Shown here piece after piece: positions 17,921-26,940 of a stretch of DNA of 64,000 nt. The position numbers and the translations under genes are program-made. Positions within the stretch are counted from its first letter, which is position 1. Every line of letters begins with the position of its first letter. The stretch is from the NCBI RefSeq assembly GCF_003970675.1, contig NZ_CP034562.1, positions 3,570,001-3,634,000 on the forward strand, given 5' to 3'. Below the pieces are notes generated by a model that worked only from the letters and a program-made list of their open reading frames with translations, was not told where the DNA came from and searched no databases. The stretch comes from Flammeovirga pectinis (lineage in GTDB: Bacteria; Bacteroidota; Bacteroidia; Cytophagales; Flammeovirgaceae).

Positions 17921-17963
17921 AAATCCCTCTTATACAATGTTACATGCGTTTTAAGAGGGATTT
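17921..17963 (+). terminator. Possible terminator after the methyltransferase gene
   Basis: A perfect 12-bp inverted repeat (17921-17932 AAATCCCTCTTA with 17952-17963) with a 19-base loop begins 10 bases past the stop. Only three T form its trailing end, so it is a weak intrinsic terminator or an mRNA-stabilising 3' hairpin. Confidence 0.55.
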
Positions 17964-18030
17964 AACACAATACCTGTTAATCAATTTATCTTTTACATAA
18001 AATAGTACGTATGATTGCATTACAGAGCAA

Positions 18031-18038
18031 TAACTTTG
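18031..18038 (+). promoter_or_regulatory. -7 promoter element of small exported protein gene
   Basis: TAACTTTG matches TAnnTTTG exactly. The expected TTTG 19 bases upstream is missing, which may indicate activator dependence. Transcription would start close to the ATG at 18053, leaving an unusually short leader of about 10 bases. Confidence 0.6.
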
Positions 18039-18052
18039 TATAAAATCAAACA

Positions 18053-18442
18053 ATGAAAAGATACACTATTCATACTGTATTCACGCAATTAATCTGTTTT
18101 CTAATGTCATTTCACTTATTTAACGTAAGTGCAAATGTCAACGATAACTTATTGCCTAATGATATGCACAATGAAATTGAAAGTATCTATGAATTGATTT
18201 CTGTACATTTATTTGGAGATGAAGCAGGTATGCCTGATAATCCTGAAGGAGAAAGTGAAGGACAAACCATTGTTGGTGTAATCAATATTACTTGGTTCAT
18301 GAATAGTTCTGACGTGATTACTCCAAATAAATCTGTTGACTTGGATGATCTACCAGTAGATAGCAAACTCCCAATTGCACGTCCACTTTTTTATACTGCT
18401 CCATCATTCCCTACAGATACTCCACCACCGCGAGTAGCATAA
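18053..18442 (+). CDS. Small exported protein upstream of metal efflux operon
   Basis: I do not recognise this 129-residue product. It begins with a signal peptide (MKRYTIHTVFTQLICFLMSFHLFNVSA, given in two parts: MKRYTIHTVF and TQLICFLMSFHLFNVSA). The mature part is acidic (DEAGMPDNPEGESEGQ) with a few His and Met residues, and ends in a proline/threonine tail (SFPTDTPPPRVA). No Cys remains after processing. It lies 170 bases before the TolC-like gene of the CzcCBA operon on the same strand, but with its own -7 element and a terminator-like hairpin after it. A periplasmic accessory or metal-buffering role is only an inference from position. Confidence 0.65.
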   Translation: MKRYTIHTVFTQLICFLMSFHLFNVSANVNDNLLPNDMHNEIESIYELISVHLFGDEAGMPDNPEGESEGQTIVGVINITWFMNSSDVITPNKSVDLDDLPVDSKLPIARPLFYTAPSFPTDTPPPRVA

Positions 18443-18455
18443 GTATTTTCCATTC

Positions 18456-18475
18456 AAAAAGTGAAACCACTTTTT
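18456..18475 (+). terminator. Short terminator after the small exported protein gene
   Basis: An 8-bp stem (AAAAAGTG, 18456-18463, with CACTTTTT, 18468-18475) with a 4-base loop ends in a T run and starts 13 bases past the stop at 18442. Confidence 0.6.
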
Positions 18476-18580
18476 AGTAATACACTTTATATTACCCTTT
18501 TATCACATTTTATCAGCATTCAAAACAGTATTTATTACTACCTAACTTAGTAATCTGTTAATTCTATGTTGATCTCAATT

Positions 18581-18596
18581 AGGTATTTATATACCT
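18581..18596 (+). promoter_or_regulatory. Inverted repeat just upstream of czcC-like gene
   Basis: AGGTAT-4-ATACCT forms a 6-bp dyad ending 17 bases before the ATG at 18613. Its place in the leader suggests an operator for a metalloregulator or an mRNA hairpin; no protein can be assigned from sequence. Confidence 0.4.
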
Positions 18597-18612
18597 ATAA
18601 CGGAACAATACT

Positions 18613-19884
18613 ATGTATAAAATTCTAGTAGGATTGCTTGTAGTGTTTTGCATAAACCTAGCAAATGCACAGGAGCAAAGTACAATGGATAGCTTATCCA
18701 TCTCTATCCCTCAATCAGAAGAACTATTCCTTAAAAATAACCTATCCCTAATTGCTGAAAAGCAAAATATAGATATCGCTAAAGCCGAAATCATTCAAGC
18801 AAAAGCATGGCCTAATCCAGAAGTTGGATTTGAATTAGCTATGTATGATAATGAAGATCAGCAGTGGTTTAGAACAGACTCTGAAGCTCAACGTGTATTT
18901 GAAATTACACAAATGATTGAGACTGCAGGTAAAAGAAAAAAGAGAACCAATATTGCTAAAATTGAAGCCGAAATTTCTGAATATGAATTCTATAACACGC
19001 TTAGAGAATTAAGAACAGATTTAAGAAATCAATTGGTTGAACTTTATTATGCTCAGAAGAAAGCTGAAAGCTATTTAATAGCCATTGAGCCTGTAGAAAA
19101 ACTTGTTGAAGTATATAAAGAGCAATCTTCAAAAGGAAATGTTTCTATAGCAGAAGTTGTACGTTTAAAAGCATTACTTCTAGACTCCAGAAAAGGTTGG
19201 TTAGATATTGTTCAAGATGCAGCTGATATTGAAGCTAATATTAAAGTTTTATTGAATTTACAGCCAAATGTTCACCTTAAAATTACTATTCCATCAATTG
19301 CTCCATCTACCTCTTTACCTGACCCAGAGTTATGGGTAACATTGGCACAAGAACATCGTTTTGATTTTAAAATTGAAAATATCAGAATGAAACAAAGTGC
19401 TGAAAGTCTTGCTTTAGCTAAAGCAGAAGCTGTACCTGATTTACATATTGGTACAATGTATGACAGAAGAGGTGCACACCAAGCAGATTATTGGGCGTTA
19501 CAAATAGCGTTTGATTTACCAGTTTGGGATAGAAATAAAGGAGGTATTCAAGCTGCTAAAATTATACAAGAACAACAACAAGTTAAACTTAATGAAGCAG
19601 AGAAAAACCTTCAGATTGATATTTATACTTCAGCTCAAAAACTACGTCAGGTAAACACTTTGTATGAACAATTAGACCCTGAATTATCTGACGAAATGGA
19701 AGCCGTAATGATTGCTGTAACAAAAAGCTACCAAAACAAACAACTAAGTCTTATTGAGTTTATCGATTTCTTCGAAAGCTACAGAGATAACTTAGGACAA
19801 TGGTATGATACAGAACAAACATTATTCAGTGCTCAAGAAAATGTTAACTATACAGTTGGCAAAGACATCTATCCTATTCAATAA
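18613..19884 (+). CDS. TolC-family outer-membrane channel of metal efflux pump (CzcC-like)
   Basis: This is the outer-membrane component of a tripartite RND pump. The 423-residue protein has a signal peptide (LVGLLVVFCINLANA) and the repeated coiled-coil helices of the OEP family, with two halves that begin alike (LSLIAEKQNIDIAKAEIIQAKAWPNPEVG and FDFKIENIRMKQSAESLALAKAEAVPDLHIG, quoted only as landmarks from their first residues: LSLIAEKQNIDIAKAEI and FDFKIENIRMKQSAESL). The alanine-tryptophan-proline-asparagine motif (AWPNPE) is typical of CzcC/CusC-type proteins. It heads an operon with the adaptor (22-base gap) and pump genes. Confidence 0.9.
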   Translation: MYKILVGLLVVFCINLANAQEQSTMDSLSISIPQSEELFLKNNLSLIAEKQNIDIAKAEIIQAKAWPNPEVGFELAMYDNEDQQWFRTDSEAQRVFEITQMIETAGKRKKRTNIAKIEAEISEYEFYNTLRELRTDLRNQLVELYYAQKKAESYLIAIEPVEKLVEVYKEQSSKGNVSIAEVVRLKALLLDSRKGWLDIVQDAADIEANIKVLLNLQPNVHLKITIPSIAPSTSLPDPELWVTLAQEHRFDFKIENIRMKQSAESLALAKAEAVPDLHIGTMYDRRGAHQADYWALQIAFDLPVWDRNKGGIQAAKIIQEQQQVKLNEAEKNLQIDIYTSAQKLRQVNTLYEQLDPELSDEMEAVMIAVTKSYQNKQLSLIEFIDFFESYRDNLGQWYDTEQTLFSAQENVNYTVGKDIYPIQ

Positions 19885-19906
19885 TCTACCTTAAATAAGA
19901 AATCAC

Positions 19907-21031
19907 ATGAAAGCTATATATAAATTAATCGCTGGCGTAATCTTCGTAACATCTTTAGGTTTTATCATTCAATCATGTACTCAGAGTACTGCAAAAAATG
20001 ATAAATCGATTACTAAGTCTAAAGGTTTAACCAATAGTATGAAATCTATTGTCACTACAGCAAATGTTACTTCTTCTTCTGTAATCCAAGAAATTAAATT
20101 AACAGGAACTGTAGAGGCTTTACCTAATAAACAGATAAGAATACCTGCAATTGTTTCTGGTAGAGTTACTTCAGTTAATGTCTCTTTGGGAGATCAAGTA
20201 CGCAAAGGACAAATTTTAGCAAGAATCTATTCGTCAGATATGGCAGCTGTTAAACAAGAATGGATAGAAGCTAAGGCTAATGTAGATAGAGAAGTAAAAG
20301 AATTTGATGTTGCTCAATCTTTATTTGATGCTGGTTTAAGTTCTGCACTAGAACTTCAACAAGCTAAAAGTGAGTTAGAAGCCGCAAACGCTCAACTAAA
20401 TCGTATTAACCAAACCATGAAATTAATGGGGGAATCTGATAATGCAACACATATTGTTCGTGCTCCAATGGGTGGTACAATTACAGAAAGGAATATTACT
20501 GCAAATATGATGTTACGTGAAGATTTTGAAGATGCTCTATTCACAATTGTAGATTTAAGTGATGTTTGGTTAAAAATAAATGTTTTTGAATCTGATATTA
20601 GAAAAGTGAAACTTGGTGCTAATGTTAAAGCTGAAGCTTTAGCTCACCCGGGTGATTTATTTGAAGGGCAAATCAATAAAATGGGTAAATTATTAGACCC
20701 TGAAACTAAGGTGCTCGATGCTAGAGTTGAAATCAAAAACACAGAAATGAAACTCCTTCCTAATATGGCGATGAATGTAACCGTATTTGAAGAATTAGAT
20801 CAGGTAGCATTAAAAGTACCTTCTAATGCTGTGGTCTTTCATAATAATAAAGAGTTTATTGTGAAGAAAAATGGAGATAACTTTTCTATGGTTAATGTAA
20901 AAGTTATGGGAAATGCATCTAATGATAAAGTTTATATAGAAGGTGATTTAGAAGAGAATGATACAGTTGTTTCTGAAAAAACTTTATTGGTTTTTAATGA
21001 ACTTGTAGAAGCTAAAAAAATCAATCAATAA
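19907..21031 (+). CDS. RND periplasmic adaptor (CzcB/CusB-like), lipoprotein
   Basis: The membrane-fusion subunit links the inner-membrane pump to the TolC-like channel. The 374-residue product has a lipobox (FIIQSC, lipidated Cys24), the biotinyl-like lipoyl half-motifs (GRVTSVNVSLGDQVRKGQIL and later IVRAPMGGTITERNI), an alpha-hairpin between them, and a beta-barrel domain (VWLKINVFESDIRKVKLG). No N-terminal His/Met-rich metal-binding extension is present. It is separated by 22 bases from the channel gene and by 30 bases from the pump gene. Confidence 0.9.
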   Translation: MKAIYKLIAGVIFVTSLGFIIQSCTQSTAKNDKSITKSKGLTNSMKSIVTTANVTSSSVIQEIKLTGTVEALPNKQIRIPAIVSGRVTSVNVSLGDQVRKGQILARIYSSDMAAVKQEWIEAKANVDREVKEFDVAQSLFDAGLSSALELQQAKSELEAANAQLNRINQTMKLMGESDNATHIVRAPMGGTITERNITANMMLREDFEDALFTIVDLSDVWLKINVFESDIRKVKLGANVKAEALAHPGDLFEGQINKMGKLLDPETKVLDARVEIKNTEMKLLPNMAMNVTVFEELDQVALKVPSNAVVFHNNKEFIVKKNGDNFSMVNVKVMGNASNDKVYIEGDLEENDTVVSEKTLLVFNELVEAKKINQ

Positions 21032-21061
21032 TTATTTAAGCAATAAAATCATTAAGCTGCC

Positions 21062-24000
21062 ATGAAAAAGTTTGTTCAAAATATTATTGGATTCTCCTTA
21101 AAAAATAGATTTTTCGTTTTCTTCATGACGTTAATTCTAATTGTTGCAGGGGTAATCAGTTATCAAAATACACCAATAGAAGCATTTCCAGATGTAACGA
21201 ACCCTAGAGTTAGAATTATCTCTCAATGGCCAGGTAGAAGTGCCGAAGAGATGGAAAAGTTTGTTACCCTGCCAATAGAGGTTGAAGTAAATTCTACCCC
21301 AGGTAAAACAGAAGTTAGGTCTATATCTTTATTTGGATTATCTGTTGTTACAGTCGCTTTTGACGATGGCGTTGACGAGTTTAAAGCCCGTCAGTTAGTT
21401 GCAAATAGATTAATGAATGTAGATTTACCCGATGGTATTGACTCTGAAATGGAGCCATCTTCTGGACCTACAGGAGAAATTTATAGATATACTTTAAAAT
21501 CTGATCACCAATCTGTAAGAGAACTAAAAACTTTACAAGATTGGACTATCGAGCGTAAATTAAGAGCTGTTCCTGGTATTGCAGATGTAGTGAGCTTTGG
21601 AGGTGAAGTCAAAATTTTTGAAGTGAGTGCTGACCCCAATTTAATGGCTCAATATGGTATTACATCACTGGAATTATACGAAGCACTAGAGCGTAGTAAT
21701 GTAAATGTTGGCGGTGATGTTATTGAAAAAAGAAACCAAGCTTATGTGGTGAGAGGTATTGGTTTACTGAATAACCCATCTGAAATAGAAAATGTCATCA
21801 TCGAAAGAAATAATAATACCACTGTTCTTGTAAAAAATGTAGCTGAAGTAAAAGAAACTTTCGCTCCTAAGCTTGGTATTGTTGGTCTTAATGATAATCC
21901 TGATTTAGTTGAAGGAATTATTGTTATGAGAAGAGGAGAAAATCCTAGTGAAGTTATTGAGCGTTTAAAAATTAAAATTGATGAATTAAACGAGAGAGTA
22001 TTACCAGAAGGAACAATTATAGAACCTTTCTATGACCGTTCTGAACTAATAGATTTCACAACTAATACAGTTACTAAAAACTTAGCAGAAGGCATTTTCT
22101 TTGTAGTGATTTTTGTTTTGCTTTTTATGGCAGATTGGAGAACTACATTTATTGTTTCTATCATTATTCCTTTATCATTATTGTTTGCATTAGTATGTAT
22201 GCGTATGAGAGGAATGTCTGCAAACTTACTTTCTTTAGGTGCGATAGATTTCGGTATTATTATCGATGGTGCTGTAGTAATGGTAGAAGGCTTGTTTGTT
22301 GTTCTTGATAAAAAAGGGAAAGAACTTGGAATGGATCGATTTAATAAACTTTCTAAGTTAGGGTTAATTAAATCTGCAGGTTCTAAGCTTGGAGCAAATC
22401 TATTTTCTTCTCAGTTAATTACTATTCTTGCCTTAGTTCCAATTTTTGCTTTTCAGAAAGTAGAAGGTAAAATGTTTACACCTTTAGCATTTACTTTTGG
22501 TTTTGCTTTATTAGGAGCACTAATAATGTCGTTAACTTTAGTACCAGTTTTAGTAAGTGTTCTACTAAATAAAAATGTAAGAGAGAAAGAAAACTTCTTT
22601 ACTCGTTTTGTTCAAAAAGTATTCTATGGTGCTTTTTCATGGGCATATCAAAGAAAAAAATTAACAATGATTTTAGCCACCTCGCTATTATCTACAGGGT
22701 TATTTTTTGGATCACGCTTAGGTACCGAATTTTTACCTCAACTTAATGAAGGTGCAATCTATATTAGAGCATTTATGCCAATTAGTTCTAGTCTATCAGA
22801 ATCTTATGATATGACACAAAAACTAAGAGCTAAAATTAGAGAAACTCCAGAAGTTAGAGGTGTCTTGTCTCAAACTGGTAGACCTAACGATGGTACTGAT
22901 CCTACTGGTTTTTTTAATATTGAATTTCATGTTGATTTATACCCTCAAGAGGAATGGACAAGGGATTTAGATAAAGCCGAAGTAATTGAAGAATTAGAAG
23001 ATAAACTAAATGATTTCCAAGGAGTATCTTTCAACTTCTCTCAACCTATTATGGATAATGTTGAGGAGGCTGTAACTGGTGTAAAAGGAGCTTTAGCGTT
23101 AAAAATTTATGGTTCTGATTTATTCGAACTAGAAAATTATGCAGAACAGGCGAAAGCATTGATGGAAAACATTGATGGTATTACTGACTTAAATGTTATA
23201 AAGCTTATTGGACAGCCGGAGTTACGCATAGATCTTAATCAAGAAAAAATGGCTCTTTATGGAGTGGCCACAGCAGATGCTCAATCTGTTATAGAAATGG
23301 CTATTGGCGGTAAAGCTGCTACAGAGCTTTATGAAGATGAAAGACGTTTTGATATAAGAGTGAGGTACCAAGAAGAATACAGAAACGATACACAAGCCAT
23401 TGGAAATATTAAAGTTCCTACACTTGATGGAGGAATGGTTCAGCTAAGAGAAATTGCAGATATAAGTACTAAAACGGGACCTGCTTTTGTATACCGTAGT
23501 GGCGGAGAACGATTTGTAGCAATAACCTTTTCTGTTAGAGGAAGAGATCTTGGTAGTGCAGTTGCAGAAGCACAAGAAAAGGTTGAAGGCACCTTGAATA
23601 TTAGCAAAGGAATGTATTATTCTTGGGATGGGGAATTTGAAAATATGGAACGTGCTCAAAATAGATTGATACAAGTTGTTCCAATTGTAATGGTTTTAAT
23701 TTTTCTTGTTCTATTAACCACTTTCAATAATGCAAAAGATGCAGGTATTGTAATGATGAATGTACCGTTTGCTTTAATTGGAGGCATATTAGGGCTTACT
23801 TTCTTTACAATGAACTTTGGCATATCTGCCGGAGTTGGTTTTATTGCATTGTTTGGTATTTGTGTACAAAATGGAGTTCTTCTTGTATCCAAATTTAAAT
23901 CAAACCTTCAAGAGGGAATGAACTTGGATGATGCTGTACACAATGGTGTGAAGTCTAGAATAAGACCAGTATTAATGACGGCAGTAACAGATTTTGTAGG

Positions 24001-24154
24001 GTTATTACCTGCCTCTATGTCTACAGGTATTGGATCAGAATCTCAAAAACCTTTAGCAGTTGTAATTGTATGGGGTATACTAACGGCTACAATATTAACG
24101 TTAATCGTTTTCCCTGTAATATTCAGCTTATTCTATAGAAAAAAACTATCTTAA
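21062..24154 (+). CDS. Heavy-metal efflux RND pump, CzcA type
   Basis: A 1030-residue proton-driven efflux transporter with 12 membrane segments and two large periplasmic loops. The diagnostic motif in TM4 is DFGIIIDGAVVMVE (residues 396-409), with both acidic residues Asp396 and Asp402; this is the pattern of the Zn/Co/Cd/Ni (HME1/HME3-like) pumps, not the AIGxMVDAA pattern of the Cu/Ag pump CusA. Prediction of divalent cation export therefore rests on the motif. Pseudo-repeat N-terminus (FVFFMTLILIVAGVISYQ) and C-terminal GFIALFGICVQNGVL are as expected. Last gene of the operon; a hairpin terminator follows. Confidence 0.93.
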   Translation: MKKFVQNIIGFSLKNRFFVFFMTLILIVAGVISYQNTPIEAFPDVTNPRVRIISQWPGRSAEEMEKFVTLPIEVEVNSTPGKTEVRSISLFGLSVVTVAFDDGVDEFKARQLVANRLMNVDLPDGIDSEMEPSSGPTGEIYRYTLKSDHQSVRELKTLQDWTIERKLRAVPGIADVVSFGGEVKIFEVSADPNLMAQYGITSLELYEALERSNVNVGGDVIEKRNQAYVVRGIGLLNNPSEIENVIIERNNNTTVLVKNVAEVKETFAPKLGIVGLNDNPDLVEGIIVMRRGENPSEVIERLKIKIDELNERVLPEGTIIEPFYDRSELIDFTTNTVTKNLAEGIFFVVIFVLLFMADWRTTFIVSIIIPLSLLFALVCMRMRGMSANLLSLGAIDFGIIIDGAVVMVEGLFVVLDKKGKELGMDRFNKLSKLGLIKSAGSKLGANLFSSQLITILALVPIFAFQKVEGKMFTPLAFTFGFALLGALIMSLTLVPVLVSVLLNKNVREKENFFTRFVQKVFYGAFSWAYQRKKLTMILATSLLSTGLFFGSRLGTEFLPQLNEGAIYIRAFMPISSSLSESYDMTQKLRAKIRETPEVRGVLSQTGRPNDGTDPTGFFNIEFHVDLYPQEEWTRDLDKAEVIEELEDKLNDFQGVSFNFSQPIMDNVEEAVTGVKGALALKIYGSDLFELENYAEQAKALMENIDGITDLNVIKLIGQPELRIDLNQEKMALYGVATADAQSVIEMAIGGKAATELYEDERRFDIRVRYQEEYRNDTQAIGNIKVPTLDGGMVQLREIADISTKTGPAFVYRSGGERFVAITFSVRGRDLGSAVAEAQEKVEGTLNISKGMYYSWDGEFENMERAQNRLIQVVPIVMVLIFLVLLTTFNNAKDAGIVMMNVPFALIGGILGLTFFTMNFGISAGVGFIALFGICVQNGVLLVSKFKSNLQEGMNLDDAVHNGVKSRIRPVLMTAVTDFVGLLPASMSTGIGSESQKPLAVVIVWGILTATILTLIVFPVIFSLFYRKKLS

Positions 24155-24177
24155 TAACCTATATAACTTACAAATAA

Positions 24178-24205
24178 GAGCTATCATTTAGTTGGTAGCT
24201 CTTTC
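24178..24205 (+). terminator. Terminator of the metal efflux operon
   Basis: An 8-bp stem (24178-24185 with 24194-24201, one G-T wobble) and 8-base loop are followed by TTTCTTCTTTT. The right half lies inside the 3' end of the convergent kinase gene, whose stop is at 24188-24190. Confidence 0.7.
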
Positions 24206-26125
24206 TTCTTTTATCTCTTTTGGGAAAATACTCCATAGGTTAGGAATAACTATATCAAAGGTTGTTCCGTGATTTAACACAGATTGAACTGTTATTTCTC
24301 CACCTAATTTTTTAACTGCTTCATGAACAATATATAAACCTAATCCTGACCCATTATTTACATCAGTGGCTCTATAGAACATATCAAAAATCTTTTTTAT
24401 ATGTTGTTCTCTTATACCAATGCCATTATCTGAGATCTTCATAATTAGATCTGTAGAGATTACATGAGCATTTATTGTAATACTCGCATTTGGTCTAAAT
24501 GATGTGAATTTATAGGCGTTAGAAATTATATTATTAAGAATAACCGCTAAACGAGATTCATCACAGTACAAATCATTTTCAGCCTCAACAGTAATAGAAA
24601 TCAATGTTTCCGCATAGTTATTAATAAACTTATACTGATCAATTGTTGATTTTAATAACTCTTCTATATTTACTTTAGTTGGACGTAATTCCATTCTATT
24701 ATTTCTTGAATAATTCAAGATATCATGAATAAATCCATCTAGTTTTGTTAAACTTCTCTGCTGTAACATTAAGTATTCCTTCACTTCATCTGGTGTAGCA
24801 GTCATACTTAATTCTATTAGGCCAAGAGCAGAAGTAATAGGAGCTCTTAAATCATGAGAAACTCTATAAACAAAGTTATCTAATTCTTTATTGGCTTTAC
24901 TTAACGCTTCATTTCTTTTCATGAGCGTATCTTCGTACTCTTTTCTTGGGGTAATATCTTTTATAATACCTAGATAGCCAATAGCATCTCCGTAAACATC
25001 ATATAAAATACTCGTTCTAACCTCTACCCAAATGTAGATGCCATTACGTGTTCCAATATGCAATTCTATATTATTGTCGTCTTTCAGAAAATCATCTACA
25101 GTAACATCAAGTGTTTTACTTCTATCAAAACCTTTAAGAATTACATCTAAAGGTCTTCCTAATAAATAAGTTCTTGGATAGCCCGTCAGTGCAATAACCG
25201 CATCGTTTACAAAAGAAACATTTCCCTTTAAATCAATTACTAAGACACTGTCCTGAACACCTCTAAGAATTGTAGATTGAAAGAATAATTTTTCGTGATT
25301 TTCATGTTGCTTCGTAATATCTTTAGCCATTCCGTAGATCAAGCCATTTTCAGTAATCAAAGAAGCATCCCATTCCAAATAACGGTATTCACCCCATTTT
25401 GTACGGTACCTATTTATAAAAGATCTTATTGATTTCCCCTCACAAACATCCTGAAAAACACGTATTGTTTCGCTTATATCGTCTTGGTGTAACCAATTTA
25501 CAAAAGGGTAAGATTTTAATTCTTCTATTGAAAAGCCTAAAGTTCTCACCCAAGCCTGATTTAGATAAACAAAGTCACCTGAATCTGGATCAGTTACCGT
25601 ACATAAATTAGCAGAGTCTGTAAAGAATGGTTTAAATGATATCTTTTCTTGAACAGAATTATCAAGTTGCTTTCTTAATTTTGAAGGTGTCTTTACTTGA
25701 AGATTAGACATTACACCTTCTCCCACTAAAATAGCTTGCTCCAAAGCAAACATATCAATATCTACATATTTTGGAGCAGTTATTAATACCATTACTCCAA
25801 ATACTTCATTGGTTTGATCGTTTATAAACGGACATCCAACTAATTGATACTGATCAACCTCTTGTATTATTTTTTTTTCTTCAACAACTCTATTTACGAA
25901 GTTGTTGATTTCTGGTAGAGTAATAATTTTTTTATTGAATCTAGAAACACATTCAACTATATCATTACCTTCTTCTATTTTACATATAGATCCATAAAAA
26001 GCTTGTTCATATTCTAAGACATAAAGAAGTAATGACTCCATAAATTCTTTAGGCGATGCTTCACCAGAAGAATTTAATCGTTGAATTCTCAATAAGTTAT
26101 TATAAAATTGATCTTTTTTAGTCAT
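24188..26125 (-). CDS. GAF/PAS sensor histidine kinase
   Basis: A soluble 645-residue kinase without membrane segments. Domains in order: GAF-like (about 1-150), PAS with PAC (about 170-285), a second PAS with PAC (about 285-405), HisKA with phospho-acceptor His424 in RVSHDLRAPI, and a HATPase_c domain (N box NNIISNAYKF, then DNGIGI and GSGLGLYIV). There is no receiver domain in the protein and no response regulator gene next to it, so its partner must be elsewhere. It is convergent with the efflux operon and 93 bases downstream of the AraC/HMA gene on the same strand; a role in metal response is possible but based only on location. Confidence 0.9.
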   Translation of the reverse strand: MTKKDQFYNNLLRIQRLNSSGEASPKEFMESLLLYVLEYEQAFYGSICKIEEGNDIVECVSRFNKKIITLPEINNFVNRVVEEKKIIQEVDQYQLVGCPFINDQTNEVFGVMVLITAPKYVDIDMFALEQAILVGEGVMSNLQVKTPSKLRKQLDNSVQEKISFKPFFTDSANLCTVTDPDSGDFVYLNQAWVRTLGFSIEELKSYPFVNWLHQDDISETIRVFQDVCEGKSIRSFINRYRTKWGEYRYLEWDASLITENGLIYGMAKDITKQHENHEKLFFQSTILRGVQDSVLVIDLKGNVSFVNDAVIALTGYPRTYLLGRPLDVILKGFDRSKTLDVTVDDFLKDDNNIELHIGTRNGIYIWVEVRTSILYDVYGDAIGYLGIIKDITPRKEYEDTLMKRNEALSKANKELDNFVYRVSHDLRAPITSALGLIELSMTATPDEVKEYLMLQQRSLTKLDGFIHDILNYSRNNRMELRPTKVNIEELLKSTIDQYKFINNYAETLISITVEAENDLYCDESRLAVILNNIISNAYKFTSFRPNASITINAHVISTDLIMKISDNGIGIREQHIKKIFDMFYRATDVNNGSGLGLYIVHEAVKKLGGEITVQSVLNHGTTFDIVIPNLWSIFPKEIKEERATN

Positions 26126-26218
26126 TAATCTATAAGGTTCAGAAGTAGGTAACTATTATTTGTCAAGCATAGATATTCGGCAACTAATGTGAATATATCT
26201 TAATATAGGTTAGAAATA

Positions 26219-26794
26219 CTAGATTGACAAACTCTTTCTTAAGGGTTTATGACTATTCTTTTTGAATTCTGAAGGAGTCATACCTGTATGTTGTTTAAAT
26301 TTTCTAGATAAATACTGCGTACTACTATACCCTAAAATATCTGCTATCTGATTTAAAGTCATCTCATTATAAGATAAAAACTCTTTTACTTTTTCTACCT
26401 TTTGATTTGATAAATACTTCTCTATTGTTATCCCTTCTGTGTTAGAAAAAAGTGTACTAATTGTTGTATAATCTTTACCTAACTCTTTTTGAAGCTCCTC
26501 TGATAATGTAGCATTCCATTGTTTTTCATCGAGATTAGAAAACTTATGATGAATAAAGTTCTTCACTCCTTCTACTAAACGTGATTGTTTATTATTAAGG
26601 AAAGAAAAACCAAGTTTTTTAAAAGTTTGTTCAATTTCTTTTGTTTGATCCGCTGATAACGGTACAGAAATATAAGCAACACCTAGGTCTACTCTTTCGA
26701 CTACAGCATCTACATCTATTAATGCTTGCCATACTGTAAGTATGCATCTTTCGCATACCATGTTCTTGATTCTGAGGGTTAAAAGGTCTATCAT
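26219..26794 (-). CDS. AraC-type regulator with N-terminal HMA-like domain
   Basis: A 191-residue protein. Residues 1-75 look like a heavy-metal-associated (HMA) domain: TLRIKNMVCERCILTVWQAL has the metal-binding MxCxxC loop (Met12, Cys14, Cys17) and an HMA-like beta-alpha-beta pattern. The C-terminal part is an AraC DNA-binding domain (LNQIADILGYSSTQYLSRKFKQHTGMTPSEFK). I chose ATG 26794, since the region upstream to 26968 is open but does not look like protein of this family. This architecture recurs in Bacteroidota near metal-resistance genes, so it is a candidate regulator of the CzcCBA operon 2 kb away, although metal binding is not proven. Confidence 0.85.
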   Translation of the reverse strand: MIDLLTLRIKNMVCERCILTVWQALIDVDAVVERVDLGVAYISVPLSADQTKEIEQTFKKLGFSFLNNKQSRLVEGVKNFIHHKFSNLDEKQWNATLSEELQKELGKDYTTISTLFSNTEGITIEKYLSNQKVEKVKEFLSYNEMTLNQIADILGYSSTQYLSRKFKQHTGMTPSEFKKNSHKPLRKSLSI

Positions 26795-26880
26795 TTGTGA
26801 ATAAATATTGACGAAAGAACGGTTTTTCGTACTATTGTGTTGATAATCATAGGATAATGTGCAATCTAATTTAAATAAAA

Positions 26881-26912
26881 ATTGATTGCCGTAAAAATTC
26901 ATCTTATTTTTG
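26881..26912 (+). promoter_or_regulatory. Promoter of the U32/ferredoxin operon
   Basis: ATTG (26881-26884), a 20-base spacer and TATTTTTG (26905-26912) fit the Bacteroidota pattern with one mismatch and one extra spacer base. The start point would be about 20-25 bases before the GTG codon at 26941. Confidence 0.6.
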
Positions 26913-26940
26913 CATTCCAAATTTTTAAAATAGCAACAAA

